34,133 bases of DNA from a virus: positions 1 to 34,133 of IMG/VR virus record IMGVR_UViG_3300047668_000825; one strand, given 5' to 3'. A program made the position numbers and the translations under genes. The notes below the pieces were generated by a model. The model had not been told where the DNA came from. It saw only the letters and a list, made by a program, of their open reading frames with translations, and searched no databases. This document shows, in pieces, positions 16,593-24,594 of the stretch (positions within the stretch are counted from its first letter, which is position 1; every line of letters starts with the position of its first letter).

Positions 16593-16967
16593 ATGCTAGC
16601 CGCTATTAGTGCACTGATTGGGCCTGTCTCGGCTATCCTAGACAAAGTAATCCCAGATAAAGACCTGCGGGAAAAGCTGTCGCACGAGATTGCGACTATG
16701 GCAGACAGACAGATGTCTGCTCAGATCGAAGTCAACAAAGTCGAAGCGGCCCATAAGAGCCTGTTTGTAGCGGGCTGGAGGCCAGCCATCGGCTGGATAT
16801 GTGGACTTGCCTTGCTGTATTCAACAATAATATCTCCAATCTTAGGAATCTGGTTTACGGTTCCTGTCGTAGACACTTCGCTTTTGACCACCGTTCTTAT
16901 GGGAATGCTGGGCTTAGGCGCTATGCGTACCTTTGAGAAAACCAAAGGCGTTAGTAGGGAGAAGTAG
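16593..16967 (+). CDS. Holin, 3TM gene-transfer-agent type
   Basis: 124 aa. The pattern QIEVNKVEAAHKSLFVAGWRPAIGW, residues ~43-68, followed by membrane helices at ~65-88 and ~95-111, is typical of the GTA_holin_3TM family; an N-terminal hydrophobic stretch (1-18) may form the third helix or an amphipathic one. Holins open the inner membrane to release the endolysin. It is the last gene of the late operon. The matching lysozyme is far away at 33583, in the head cluster, so the lysis genes are split. Confidence 0.8.
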   Translation: MLAAISALIGPVSAILDKVIPDKDLREKLSHEIATMADRQMSAQIEVNKVEAAHKSLFVAGWRPAIGWICGLALLYSTIISPILGIWFTVPVVDTSLLTTVLMGMLGLGAMRTFEKTKGVSREK

Positions 16968-16989
16968 GTAGCGTTTATACGTTACTACC
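16967..16989. other. Short hairpin holding both convergent stop codons
   Basis: GGTAG (16967-16971) and CTACC (16985-16989) form a 5-bp stem with an inner CGT/ACG. The last base of the holin TAG and the whole stop of the opposing 48-aa gene lie in it. There is no T-run, so it is at best a weak transcription barrier between the converging operons. Confidence 0.35.
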
Positions 16990-17131
16990 GCGCCCTATGC
17001 TGCTTACGTAAAGTTTCCGCGTGACTACTCAGGTCAGCGCGGTTCTCTGCTGGAACCCACACTGTAACCCTTATAAGGCCCTTTGCTTTTTGCTTTGCTT
17101 CAAAACGTTTTTGTGGCTTGAAATCGGTCAT
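16985..17131 (-). CDS. 48-aa conserved small protein (VWVP motif)
   Basis: Minus-strand frame from the ATG at 17131 to TAG at 16985. It begins MTDFKPQKRFEAKQKAKG and continues LIRVTVWVPAENRADL, ending in a basic helix. The pattern of basic helix, G-L-x-R-V-x-V-W-V-P, then a helix, matches a widespread group of very small phage and bacterial proteins that resemble half of a ribbon-helix-helix DNA-binding fold. It lies 42 bases downstream of the primase-helicase. No good Shine-Dalgarno is visible before the ATG, which lowers certainty about the start. A regulatory role is inferred. Confidence 0.6.
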   Translation of the reverse strand: MTDFKPQKRFEAKQKAKGLIRVTVWVPAENRADLSSHAETLRKQHRAR

Positions 17132-17150
17132 AGGGAAAAATTCTGTTTTT

Positions 17151-17170
17151 GTGAATAGGCGACTATATTA
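17151..17170. promoter_or_regulatory. TAGGCGA-type intergenic motif, copy 1
   Basis: GAATAGGCGACTATATT here is close to GAATAGGCGATTATATA at 29442-29458, and TAGGCGACTAT recurs at 24244-24254. The core ATAG-GCGA-CTAT is a small dyad. This copy sits in the short gap between the primase-helicase stop and the 48-aa gene. Confidence 0.4.
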
Positions 17171-17173
17171 GCG

Positions 17174-19681
17174 CTACATTGGCAGCGTGTCTACCACAGC
17201 TTTTGCTATTTTTTGTATGTTAATATTGTCTACGCTTGCCTTCACCATATTTTTTATGTCCTCCGGTACGTCTTTATTCCCCATTTTCAGGTGCTCAGAA
17301 GTGAAGTTAAACCGTTCTGTTATCTGTTTAAACGCCCTTACACGACACACTTTCCCGCCCACTCTCATGTTCATACCCATAGTCAAGCTGACGTCGTTGA
17401 AGCAGTTTCGGTAGAACGCGTCCCTGTGCTCCCGATCGTAGTGCAGTTCGCGCAACACTACGTCTAGTGTGGCACGCAGCTGCGGCACGGTAATGGCATA
17501 CGTCTCTTTCTTGGATAAGTAAGAAGCTATAGCCTCGCACACTCTTGCAGGTAGCGTTTTTCCCTCGTCTATCATGGTAGTTTTTCCTACGCTATCTAGG
17601 GGCAGCATCAACCTGTCGGGGTTTTCCACGACGTGTTCGCGCAGCCAGCGGTACACGTGCTTAGCCCATATCAGTTGTCCGTCCTTGTCGCACAGCTGAA
17701 GCCACTTATTTAATTTAGTGAAATACGCCGTGGGCTTGGGCGTTATAGGGTTGGTTATAACAGACACGCGCCTGTCGTCCTTGGGTATCGCTATGGCGTC
17801 AGCGTGCTGGGTTAGAATCAGGTAGCTGGTACACACGTTAGCCGTCCTGTGCGGCGCGTACTTGATGTTCACCACTGTGGTGATGTTAGTGGTGTCTATA
17901 CGCTGCTTGAGCGTCTCGTAAGCCTTGTGGGGTCCTTTAGAGGTAGTGAAGTCTGCTGATTCTTTAGCCTCAGAAACAGTAACTATCTGCGCGACTTCCC
18001 AATAGTTGTACTTCCCCGCTCCGAGTAGGTCGTCAAAGGGCACGTTAAGCGCGTTATGTGAACCAACTAGCTCGCTGAGCATATTGGCAAGCGTGCTTCG
18101 CCCTATGCCAAACGATGGCGTCACCATCAGTATGCCTGTTCCGCGGAACAGCGGGTTCTGTATTTTCGATGCCAGCCAATCAAGAAAATACTCGCGCTCT
18201 TTTTTGTTAGGCACTAGGTATTGAACGTAGTCTATAAAAGGTTGCACCTCGGCCATGTCGTACTTGCCGTCACCCCACGGAGCGGGCCTGTAGGTGTTGA
18301 TGCACACGGTGGAGTCTCTGGAATTCTGTACAAATCTGTCTTCACCGGGGCGGTGTACGATACCGTGCACATCTTGCCTGTACGGTGACTCTAGCCACAG
18401 CTGCGCGACAGTCATAGACCGAGGCTGAAGCCCCTTGCTGCCGAGTTTAAACGCCATTACAGGCTGGTTAAACTTAGTACGAAACCCGTTTATATCTACT
18501 GGCGTTGGCGTGTTGCCGTCGAGACGCCAAGCGCGGTTGTGTGTCTCGTCAAAACAGTACCTCTCAAATAGCCCAGCAGATGGGTCACGTATGGGTATAG
18601 AGCCAAAATCGCTGTTGCTCAGAATAAAGTGGATAAATTCCTTGGTATGGTTGTCGGCGCAGTGCTCGTGAAAGCAGTTAAAACTGCGTATATAAGGATC
18701 GGCACCGCGGCCAACGGGCTTGTAGCCAGCAGCGTCGTCTCCCGTAGTGTGTCCGTGGCACCACGGGCACCTTATATCTATCCACTCGTTGCCACTATCG
18801 GCAAGCACGCGGTCTTCTCGGTACAGCCACTCTAAAACTGGGTCAATGGCACCGTCTATTGACTGCGCTATAGGCGCATGGGGTAGGTACTTTGTGTGGT
18901 ACTTCGTCGCTAGCGGGGCTAAGGAGCCTTTTACGATCTTTTCCCACGTTACTAGCTCGTCGTTAAGTTCAAAGTTTATATGCTCTAGCAGCTTCTCAGG
19001 CGTCCAGTAGGGGCCTTCCATAGTGTGGAGCTTGACGGGGAACAGCCGCTTGTCAGGGTCTTTCTTACCGTTGACGCCATCAGGCAGTCGGACGATCTTA
19101 GTAGCCATTAGCCCTCCAGCATCGGTGAGCTTCGCCATAGCCGCGGTCTGTATTATTGCCACGGCGTGGTCATAGTTAGTAACAGGCTCGTCAAGCACGT
19201 AACCGTACTGGAAGTTGTCGGGGCTTGACTCGATGATATAGGTGGGTTGGGTCCGTAGCGCTTCAGGTAGGCGGTCAAGCGGTATCTTTGTCCCTATGTC
19301 ATCCAGTACCAGTACGTGAAACGCAGAGAACAGATCGCGCTTGTGCCGCAACGCACCTTCGCTATCTGGCACACAAGTGCTGGCGTTGAAATACATCGCT
19401 CGCGCTTTTGTAGTTCTCCTCATTACTTTGTTGACCAGCGCATCAACTCCACCGGGCGCTGGCATCCCCGGGTTATTGTTAGGAGACGTATAAACTAGCC
19501 TATGCGCTCCGTCTGCTGGTTTCACGTGAAACACAGTATCGAGGAATTCTTGCGCCTGCTCGGGGCTGTACTCGTGCGGTTCGTCACCTATTAAATGCAG
19601 CTTAGGCAGAACTTTTAGCGCTCCGAGGGTGCTGTCTTGTGCTTTTTTTATTTCTTGTGTACTATCCTTAGTGTCAATCAT
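17174..19681 (-). CDS. Primase-helicase (AEP-like primase, zinc site, D5-like SF3 helicase)
   Basis: 835 aa from the ATG at 19681, chosen because AGGAGC stands nine bases upstream; an ATG 48 bases earlier has no such site. N-terminal primase-like region: VLVLDDIG (Asp ~127-128), SSPDNFQYGYVLD and RLPDGVN (~198-204), the pattern of phage archaeo-eukaryotic primases. Cys ~305/308 (CPWC) and 336/341 (CFHEHC) probably bind zinc. The C-terminal helicase has a phosphate-binding loop SFGIGRST (~523-530) in which the usual Lys is Arg, and a DDRR arginine-finger motif. It would open the origin and prime synthesis for the polymerase encoded just upstream. Confidence 0.85.
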   Translation of the reverse strand: MIDTKDSTQEIKKAQDSTLGALKVLPKLHLIGDEPHEYSPEQAQEFLDTVFHVKPADGAHRLVYTSPNNNPGMPAPGGVDALVNKVMRRTTKARAMYFNASTCVPDSEGALRHKRDLFSAFHVLVLDDIGTKIPLDRLPEALRTQPTYIIESSPDNFQYGYVLDEPVTNYDHAVAIIQTAAMAKLTDAGGLMATKIVRLPDGVNGKKDPDKRLFPVKLHTMEGPYWTPEKLLEHINFELNDELVTWEKIVKGSLAPLATKYHTKYLPHAPIAQSIDGAIDPVLEWLYREDRVLADSGNEWIDIRCPWCHGHTTGDDAAGYKPVGRGADPYIRSFNCFHEHCADNHTKEFIHFILSNSDFGSIPIRDPSAGLFERYCFDETHNRAWRLDGNTPTPVDINGFRTKFNQPVMAFKLGSKGLQPRSMTVAQLWLESPYRQDVHGIVHRPGEDRFVQNSRDSTVCINTYRPAPWGDGKYDMAEVQPFIDYVQYLVPNKKEREYFLDWLASKIQNPLFRGTGILMVTPSFGIGRSTLANMLSELVGSHNALNVPFDDLLGAGKYNYWEVAQIVTVSEAKESADFTTSKGPHKAYETLKQRIDTTNITTVVNIKYAPHRTANVCTSYLILTQHADAIAIPKDDRRVSVITNPITPKPTAYFTKLNKWLQLCDKDGQLIWAKHVYRWLREHVVENPDRLMLPLDSVGKTTMIDEGKTLPARVCEAIASYLSKKETYAITVPQLRATLDVVLRELHYDREHRDAFYRNCFNDVSLTMGMNMRVGGKVCRVRAFKQITERFNFTSEHLKMGNKDVPEDIKNMVKASVDNINIQKIAKAVVDTLPM

Positions 19682-19745
19682 GTTTGGTTTGCTCCTGTAC
19701 TTGGTTGATTCTGACTCCGCGCCACACACTCGAAGCCGGTTAATT

Positions 19746-19767
19746 AAGCCCCGTAAGGGGCTTTTTT
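19746..19767. terminator. Hairpin between polymerase and primase genes
   Basis: AAGCCCC (19746-19752), GTAA loop, GGGGCTT (19757-19763), then T-run to 19767. On the plus strand it is a textbook terminator; on the minus strand, where both neighbours lie, the stem is followed only by AATTAA. It is five bases after the polymerase stop, so it probably limits read-through into the primase gene, and may work both ways. Confidence 0.65.
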
Positions 19768-19771
19768 ATAT

Positions 19772-21811
19772 CTATTTCCCGTATCTCTGCATTATGTCAG
19801 GCTTCGCGTGTAGCGGCAGCCCCAACGCCCATTCGGGCGGCGTCTCCATAAGCCTTTGTATCTGTTCCGCAGCTTCAGTTGCTTTCTCAGTGGGAACCTC
19901 TAACCCTATTTCATCATGGCAGTGCAGTACAACTAAATCTGACTCCCGTATGGCCCAACGCAATAACGCGGCACAAAAAGCCTGCGTTACGTTCTCTGCC
20001 AGCAGCCCGCGCCACAATCTGAACCGAGGCCACTCAGGGTCGTTGGCTTTTGGCTTCCAGTTTGCTTTTAGAGCGGTCAGCTGCCGTTTGGTTCCGAATT
20101 CGGACTCTACTAGCTCTACACGTGCTTGGGGGTATGTTATGTAATGGTCGCCCGGTAGCTTACACAGCAGCGAGCCTTCCATTAGCGCGGGCACAAAAGT
20201 ATAGCTTACTTTGCCCGCGGTGAATTCCTGTAGCGGGTTGCGTACTGCTAGAATTGCCGCGCTCTCTAAACGGTTCCAGAAGTCTTCGGCCCACGGATTC
20301 TTGCGCCTCCAGTTACGCACGATAGTCTTTACCTCGTGCTCGGGCAGAAACACACCGTAGTTTCTAGCCATAGCGTTGAACGCCCCCGTCGAGCCGCCGA
20401 AGCCTAGTGACAGCACGACCACTTTTCCTACCTGTCGGATGTCGGTCCCCGCGTCGGCGGCGGCGTCTTCGTAGGCGTCCGCTGGTTTAGCGTCAGCCGG
20501 TGCAGCGTCGTAGGCTCGGAACGCTTCTAACCTTTTTTCTGCGCGAGGGTCGTCAGACAGCCACGGTAACGCACGGCTCTCAATTGCCGACCAGTCGTTC
20601 ACCACAAACGAGTGACCTTCAGCGGGAAGGATCGCTGGCCGCAGCAGCTTTGACAGGGTATCCATAACGGTCCCTTCGTCTAGCTTGCCACCAGACGCCA
20701 TAATAGCGCTCAAACTGTCAGCTTCGTGTGCCTTCCAGCAGTCGCGCCGGAAGTTGTGCAGTTGAAGCCCGCGACTTGTGTAGCGGAGAGTAGCCGCGCC
20801 AGCGTACATGAACGCGCCGCGTACACGGTCGTCCCCAGAGTCAGCTCGCTCCACCATGCGTTTAAACTTACTTACGCTGGACTTGTTACCGTCGTCCAGA
20901 GCGGCAATTACGTTGTACACACTGTCAGGTAGCTCTATGTTGCCAGCATCTGCGCGGCCAAGCAGGTTGGCGCGGATGTCTTTAGCCAGCGAGTTCTTGC
21001 GGTCGTCGTCTTTGAAAACTACGGTCAGCTTTTCAGCTTCGTTAGACAGCTGCGGTAGCAGCCACGTTTTTATGCGGGCGTTCTGAGTGTGTTTGGTAAC
21101 GGCGCCGTCGGTCAGTAGCGCCAGCTCCTTACCTATTGCCGCGGTTTCTACGGCAGCAAAACTTGATGCACACTCAGCTAAGGTGCGGTCGATGCGTAGC
21201 CCCCTGTCGTTTATACGCTCGTTGACTAGCCAATCGCCGTGTTCGGTAGGGGACAGTAGCCGACACGCGTTAACTAGCGCCTTGGTAGCCCTTACGTCGT
21301 CAAGGCAGTACACGCCTAAATCGTGTAGGTCAGCAGCGGATTCCCAAAACTGGCCCGTTTCTTTGTGCGGGATGCACAGCTTGCGGATTAGCGCACTGCC
21401 AGATTGATTCTTCCGATGGCCGGCGTTCAGCGCGCGTGTGGCGTCGTCAAGGTTTGCAGGCAGCGCGTTGACTCGGGCCTGTGCGCTTGTGCAGTACCAC
21501 GCGTCTAAGCGTACCTCGGGGAAGCCGTGGTCAGGTGCCGCTATGCACTCCCATATATGCTGGTCGAATCGGGCGTTGTGTGCAGCAACTAAACCGCCGT
21601 CTTTTAAATGCTGGGATATGACATCGCGCAGGTCGTCGGGCAGCGCGTCCTTGGAAAACCACAGCCACTCGCGTTCGTCAGCTGGATCAACAAAGCAAAA
21701 CGCGCCGCATAAAATCTCTGTCGAAGGGTCTTGGCAGTACGTATCACCGCCTGCGGTCAGTAGGTCTACACGGCTCCGTGTCTCCCAATCCACTATAAGT
21801 AGCTTTATCAT
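19772..21811 (-). CDS. polA: Family A DNA polymerase with 3'-5' exonuclease
   Basis: 679 aa from the ATG at 21811 (MIKLLIVDWETRS); an in-frame GTG at 21835 would add eight residues. Exonuclease motifs: DWE (Asp8, Glu10), AHNARFD, and YCLDD. Polymerase motif A DWSAIESR (~406-413), motif B RQVGKVVVLSLGFG (~459-472), motif C HCHDE (~631-634). In motif B the position equal to E. coli Phe762 is Leu and that equal to Tyr766 is Phe. No 5'-3' exonuclease domain, as usual for phage PolA. It replicates the phage genome together with the primase-helicase and ssDNA-binding-like protein in the same operon. Confidence 0.95.
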   Translation of the reverse strand: MIKLLIVDWETRSRVDLLTAGGDTYCQDPSTEILCGAFCFVDPADEREWLWFSKDALPDDLRDVISQHLKDGGLVAAHNARFDQHIWECIAAPDHGFPEVRLDAWYCTSAQARVNALPANLDDATRALNAGHRKNQSGSALIRKLCIPHKETGQFWESAADLHDLGVYCLDDVRATKALVNACRLLSPTEHGDWLVNERINDRGLRIDRTLAECASSFAAVETAAIGKELALLTDGAVTKHTQNARIKTWLLPQLSNEAEKLTVVFKDDDRKNSLAKDIRANLLGRADAGNIELPDSVYNVIAALDDGNKSSVSKFKRMVERADSGDDRVRGAFMYAGAATLRYTSRGLQLHNFRRDCWKAHEADSLSAIMASGGKLDEGTVMDTLSKLLRPAILPAEGHSFVVNDWSAIESRALPWLSDDPRAEKRLEAFRAYDAAPADAKPADAYEDAAADAGTDIRQVGKVVVLSLGFGGSTGAFNAMARNYGVFLPEHEVKTIVRNWRRKNPWAEDFWNRLESAAILAVRNPLQEFTAGKVSYTFVPALMEGSLLCKLPGDHYITYPQARVELVESEFGTKRQLTALKANWKPKANDPEWPRFRLWRGLLAENVTQAFCAALLRWAIRESDLVVLHCHDEIGLEVPTEKATEAAEQIQRLMETPPEWALGLPLHAKPDIMQRYGK

Positions 21812-21841
21812 GTTGTTGGCCTGTCGTTTAAACACAGAGTT

Positions 21842-21862
21842 AAAAAAAGCCCCGGAGGGCTT
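21842..21862 (-). terminator. Rho-independent terminator after the ssDNA-binding-like gene
   Basis: Read on the minus strand: AAGCCC, loop TCCG, GGGCTT, then five more T. It begins seven bases after the stop of the gene at 21869 and precedes the polymerase start at 21811, so it would attenuate polymerase expression relative to the upstream genes. Confidence 0.8.
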
Positions 21863-21868
21863 AGTTCG

Positions 21869-22531
21869 CTACTTGGCTATCGCTCGCCGGCGCTTTGCAG
21901 GCGCGGCAGCCTCGGGAGCCGGCTCCGCAGCCGCTTCGGGGGCATCGTCGTCGTCCTCCTCATCTGCGTCTTTCAAGCCGTCGAAATCCAGCCAATCTTT
22001 CACGTTGAAAATAGGCGTGTAGATTTTGCCGTACTCTTTGTGCTTGTAAGAGTCCATTTCCAGAGTTATGACGGGCACAATGTGCGTGCCGTCTTTTTCA
22101 ATCTGCTCGATCAACTCGCTGAGCAGCTTATTAAACGCCTTCAAGCCGCCTTTACTGGTGGTTTTGTAAAGCACTTGCGTGCCTGCATCCTCACCGTTTA
22201 AGCACTTCAGGACAAAAGCAATCTGCTTGGTCCACTTCGTCCCGACGTCGGGCAGACTTGTAGCTAACACTGGCACGCCAGCCATCGGCGCCATTTCCTC
22301 ACCGAGCAACTCGCCTTTCCCCCACGCGGCATAGCCTTCGCTTATTGAGCTGGGGTTCACCGCCCATATTGAGTCTTCTTGCACTTCAACGTCGTCGGCT
22401 GAATACACCCACTCCCCTGACTTCAAGAGTCGTAAGAAGGGCTGGTCGCCGGCGTCCATTGATATGCGTGATTTTGCGGCTACTAGAGCGTTGCCGAGTT
22501 CTGTGGGGTTTACTGCGGGTAAATTTGACAT
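21869..22531 (-). CDS. ssDNA-binding-like protein (DUF2815-type)
   Basis: 220 aa, ATG after AGGAA. Residues ~85-185 (PVLATSLPDVGTKWTKQIAFVLKCL; KEYGKIYTPIFNVKDWLDFDG) have the mixed-strand pattern of the phage DUF2815/OB-fold-like group usually found between DUF2800 nuclease and PolA genes; ssDNA binding is inferred from that context. Residues ~187-200 are very acidic, as in SSB tails, but the protein then ends with a basic PAKRRRAIAK. An acidic tail followed by a basic end is unusual, and the same end occurs on the structural protein at 3451-4275. Followed by a strong terminator. Confidence 0.6.
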   Translation of the reverse strand: MSNLPAVNPTELGNALVAAKSRISMDAGDQPFLRLLKSGEWVYSADDVEVQEDSIWAVNPSSISEGYAAWGKGELLGEEMAPMAGVPVLATSLPDVGTKWTKQIAFVLKCLNGEDAGTQVLYKTTSKGGLKAFNKLLSELIEQIEKDGTHIVPVITLEMDSYKHKEYGKIYTPIFNVKDWLDFDGLKDADEEDDDDAPEAAAEPAPEAAAPAKRRRAIAK

Positions 22532-22564
22532 AGTATGTTTCCTGTTTACTTTTACGTTTACGTT

Positions 22565-22579
22565 GAGGCCGACGGCCTC
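22565..22579 (-). other. Perfect short inverted repeat between two replication genes
   Basis: GAGGCC-GAC-GGCCTC in the 56-base gap between the DUF2800 nuclease stop and the ssDNA-binding-like start. No T-run follows on the minus strand, so it is more likely an mRNA stability or processing hairpin than a terminator. Confidence 0.5.
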
Positions 22580-22587
22580 TACGGTTG

Positions 22588-23733
22588 TTAGCTAATCCTG
22601 CCTAGAGCGCTTCGCAGCGCGTCTTTGGACAGTATAGCCGGTCGTTTGTCGCCCTCTCTTGCGAGAGTAGTTCCAGACGATTGGTTTTCAATGTAGTCGC
22701 CTACCCTATCGAAGTCAAGTTTTTTAGCCTTTAAAACTTTCTCGATTTGCGGAGGCGATAGCAGCTTTGGATGCGTGAACACGTCAGTGACTTTCAAAGA
22801 CTTATCGCCTTTTGAGCTTCGCACCATTTTCCGCAGCGTTTTTTCAGCTGCCACGGCGTCTCTCCATTTCCGCACTGCGCGTGAGGCTACCAGTTTAAAC
22901 CCGTTTAACTTTGCCCCGCCTTCTAACTGCTCGTGCGCTTTTGTTTCAACAGACTTTATCCACGCCTTCAGTTGGAGCGCGCTTTCTAAGTTACCGGCCA
23001 GAGTTTCAAGATCGTCTGGTTTTAGAAGCAGAGCCGCTACAGCGGCGCCGGTCTTTTGTGGGCACAGCGATGCCGCTGGGCAGAAGGTGCAGTGTGCTCC
23101 CATGCGGTACTCGGGCGGGCCATCGTACTCAATAGCGTCGAATAGTGACGTGCGGAAGTGTTTAAACGTATCAGCAGGGACTTTCCACACTTTTAGCGTT
23201 TCGTGGTCCCGGCTGGGTATGGGCTGGATAATAACGACAGCCATATCCTTGTTTTTAAACACGTCGGGAATCGTGTGCTGGGCACATAGCGCGTAGAACA
23301 TTCCTTGGGCCGAGTTTTCGGCAGACACTTCAATACCCTGTCCGAATTTCCAATCGACTATATACACTACCGTATTGGACCACGCTATAACGTCAGCTGT
23401 GCCGCCTATGTCGCCTGTCAGCTCAAACGTCTGCTCGGTCATAAAATCGACTACGTTGTACTCGGAACAGAAATTGTCCCACGCAGTGAGCGCCATGTTG
23501 AGCCTGTCTAAGTGTTCAGGTTCAATAGTCACTCCGCATATATCTTTACCCAACACATCTGCTGGCGCGTCCAGCTGGCCGAGCAGTAGCATTTCCATGC
23601 ACTGGTGCAGGGCTGTGCCTTCTTCAGCGTAAGTTGAACTGGGGCCGGCAGGCATATTTTCTGCCAGTGTTGCCCAGCTGGGGCAAGCTACGGTACGCCC
23701 AGCAGTCGAGCCGCCGTATTTATAGTGTTTCAT
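22588..23733 (-). CDS. PD-(D/E)XK nuclease, DUF2800 family, with four-Cys Fe-S pattern
   Basis: 381 aa from the ATG at 23733. The longer in-frame extension upstream encodes only the out-of-frame image of the neighbour's acidic tail and was rejected; GAGG precedes the chosen ATG. Nuclease motifs: GGTADVIAW (Asp114), VYIVDWKFG (Asp127, Lys129), SAQGMFYAL (Gln143). Cys17, then Cys215-x2-Cys218-x5-Cys224 reproduce the arrangement of AddB/Cas4-type nucleases whose termini are pinned by a 4Fe-4S cluster. It probably processes recombination or replication intermediates with the adjacent ssDNA-binding-like protein. It overlaps the upstream gene by 14 bases. Confidence 0.85.
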   Translation of the reverse strand: MKHYKYGGSTAGRTVACPSWATLAENMPAGPSSTYAEEGTALHQCMEMLLLGQLDAPADVLGKDICGVTIEPEHLDRLNMALTAWDNFCSEYNVVDFMTEQTFELTGDIGGTADVIAWSNTVVYIVDWKFGQGIEVSAENSAQGMFYALCAQHTIPDVFKNKDMAVVIIQPIPSRDHETLKVWKVPADTFKHFRTSLFDAIEYDGPPEYRMGAHCTFCPAASLCPQKTGAAVAALLLKPDDLETLAGNLESALQLKAWIKSVETKAHEQLEGGAKLNGFKLVASRAVRKWRDAVAAEKTLRKMVRSSKGDKSLKVTDVFTHPKLLSPPQIEKVLKAKKLDFDRVGDYIENQSSGTTLAREGDKRPAILSKDALRSALGRIS

Positions 23734-23956
23734 AGTCGTCGTCCTCGTCTTCGTCTTCGTCTTCGTAGGGGACTTTGGCCTCGTCAAGCTCATAGAACGC
23801 AATGAGTCCGCTGATAATCGCGGCAATAGATGAGTTTTCCAGCTTTGCTAAGTCGTCTAAACGGTCGTAGACGCTCCAAGATACCGACACGCTAGCCGAG
23901 CCGCGTTTTGTGCGTGTCGGGTTGCGTGAGGTTTGTTCTGCGATTGGTGTTGCCAT
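23720..23956 (-). CDS. Small RHH-like protein with acidic tail
   Basis: 78 aa from the ATG at 23956, which has AGGAGC nine bases upstream; further upstream codons read through the neighbour. Residues 20-56 (SASVSVSWSVYDRLDDLAKLE, then SSIAAIISGLIAFYEL) have the strand-helix-helix outline of ribbon-helix-helix DNA-binding proteins. Residues 65-75 are almost pure Glu/Asp (EDEDEDEDDD). The stop overlaps the start of the nuclease gene by 14 bases, so the two are translationally coupled. Possible roles are an operon regulator or a DNA mimic; neither is shown. Confidence 0.6.
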   Translation of the reverse strand: MATPIAEQTSRNPTRTKRGSASVSVSWSVYDRLDDLAKLENSSIAAIISGLIAFYELDEAKVPYEDEDEDEDDDYETL

Positions 23957-23967
23957 TTTCCTAGCTC

Positions 23968-24216
23968 CTATAAAAAGAATAAAATTAATGTTGAACAGTA
24001 AATACCGAGTGCTAGCCCGACACCCGCAGCTACGAAGCCTACTACCTGCAAGGGGCGTAGCCACCAAGGTTTTTTGCTGCCCCATGAAAATTCCTCGTAA
24101 AAGTCCCACACTTTCATAGTCTGTCGGAGTTCTTCTCTGCGCTGCTTCGAGGGCTTGTAGTCCTCGCCTGCCCGCTTGCGCGCCGCCTGCATATTTTTTA
24201 TCTCGCTAAGGGTCAT
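23968..24216 (-). CDS. 82-aa protein with C-terminal membrane helix
   Basis: Start ATG at 24216 with AGGAGC upstream; the in-frame ATG 51 bases earlier has no ribosome-binding site. Residues 1-50 are basic and helical (MQAARKRAGEDY, KQRREELRQT), then KKPWW at the membrane border, and residues ~53-82 are one long hydrophobic helix (VVGFVAAGVGLALGIY, ending ILFFL). It is the first gene of the minus-strand replication operon on this side of the divergent promoter. It could tether an early complex to the membrane; function unknown. Confidence 0.6.
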   Translation of the reverse strand: MTLSEIKNMQAARKRAGEDYKPSKQRREELRQTMKVWDFYEEFSWGSKKPWWLRPLQVVGFVAAGVGLALGIYCSTLILFFL

Positions 24217-24243
24217 CAGTTTTGCTCCTGTTATTGATTGCCG

Positions 24244-24254
24244 TAGGCGACTAT
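24244..24254. promoter_or_regulatory. TAGGCGACTAT motif in divergent promoter gap
   Basis: The 81-base gap between the divergent starts 24216 (minus) and 24298 (plus) contains TAGGCGACTAT, identical over 11 bases to 17156-17166 and differing by one base from 29445-29455. It is a candidate operator or promoter element for the divergent pair. Confidence 0.4.
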
Positions 24255-24297
24255 GCCATACTGCCAACTAGACCGCAAGAACAACTTAGGAAGTTTA

Positions 24298-24594
24298 ATG
24301 AACGAACGCCAGCTAGAAAAGTGGGCACGCACGCAGGCCATAGGCCGTGGGGTGCTGCCGTATAAATTTAAGTCGCCGGCCAAACGCGGCGTGCCAGATC
24401 AACTGTGGCTCTATAAAGGGCGCGCTGTTTTTATTGAATTTAAGAATCCCAACGGGAAGGGGGTGCTGTCGGCGCTACAGCGTAAGGAAATAAACTTGTT
24501 GCTCGATCAAGGATTTGTAGTGGCAGTCGCTAGCTCGAAAGAAACGGTGCTGGATATACTGAACGTGTTAATTAACAACGGGGAGATTTTATGA
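24298..24594 (+). CDS. VRR-NUC domain nuclease
   Basis: 98 aa. I chose the ATG at 24298 because AGGAAG lies six bases before it and the protein then starts MNERQLEKWARTQAIG as in relatives. The PD-(D/E)XK core of VRR-NUC proteins is visible: GVPDQLWLYKGRAVFIEFKN with Asp34, Glu47 and Lys49, then Gln61 in QRKEINLL. The whole protein is the bare domain, as in many phages, where it probably resolves branched DNA or nicks intermediates. It is coupled by ATGA overlap to the next gene and shares an operon with the SNF2-type helicase. Confidence 0.9.
   Translation: MNERQLEKWARTQAIGRGVLPYKFKSPAKRGVPDQLWLYKGRAVFIEFKNPNGKGVLSALQRKEINLLLDQGFVVAVASSKETVLDILNVLINNGEIL

Noticed and set aside
19682-19729. 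Longer start of the primase-helicase
   Set aside because: No ribosome-binding site, while AGGAGC stands before the ATG at 19681.
23734-23826. N-terminal extension of the DUF2800 nuclease (Lys/Thr-rich)
   Set aside because: It is the other-frame reading of the neighbouring gene's acidic tail; the ATG at 23733 fits the family start.
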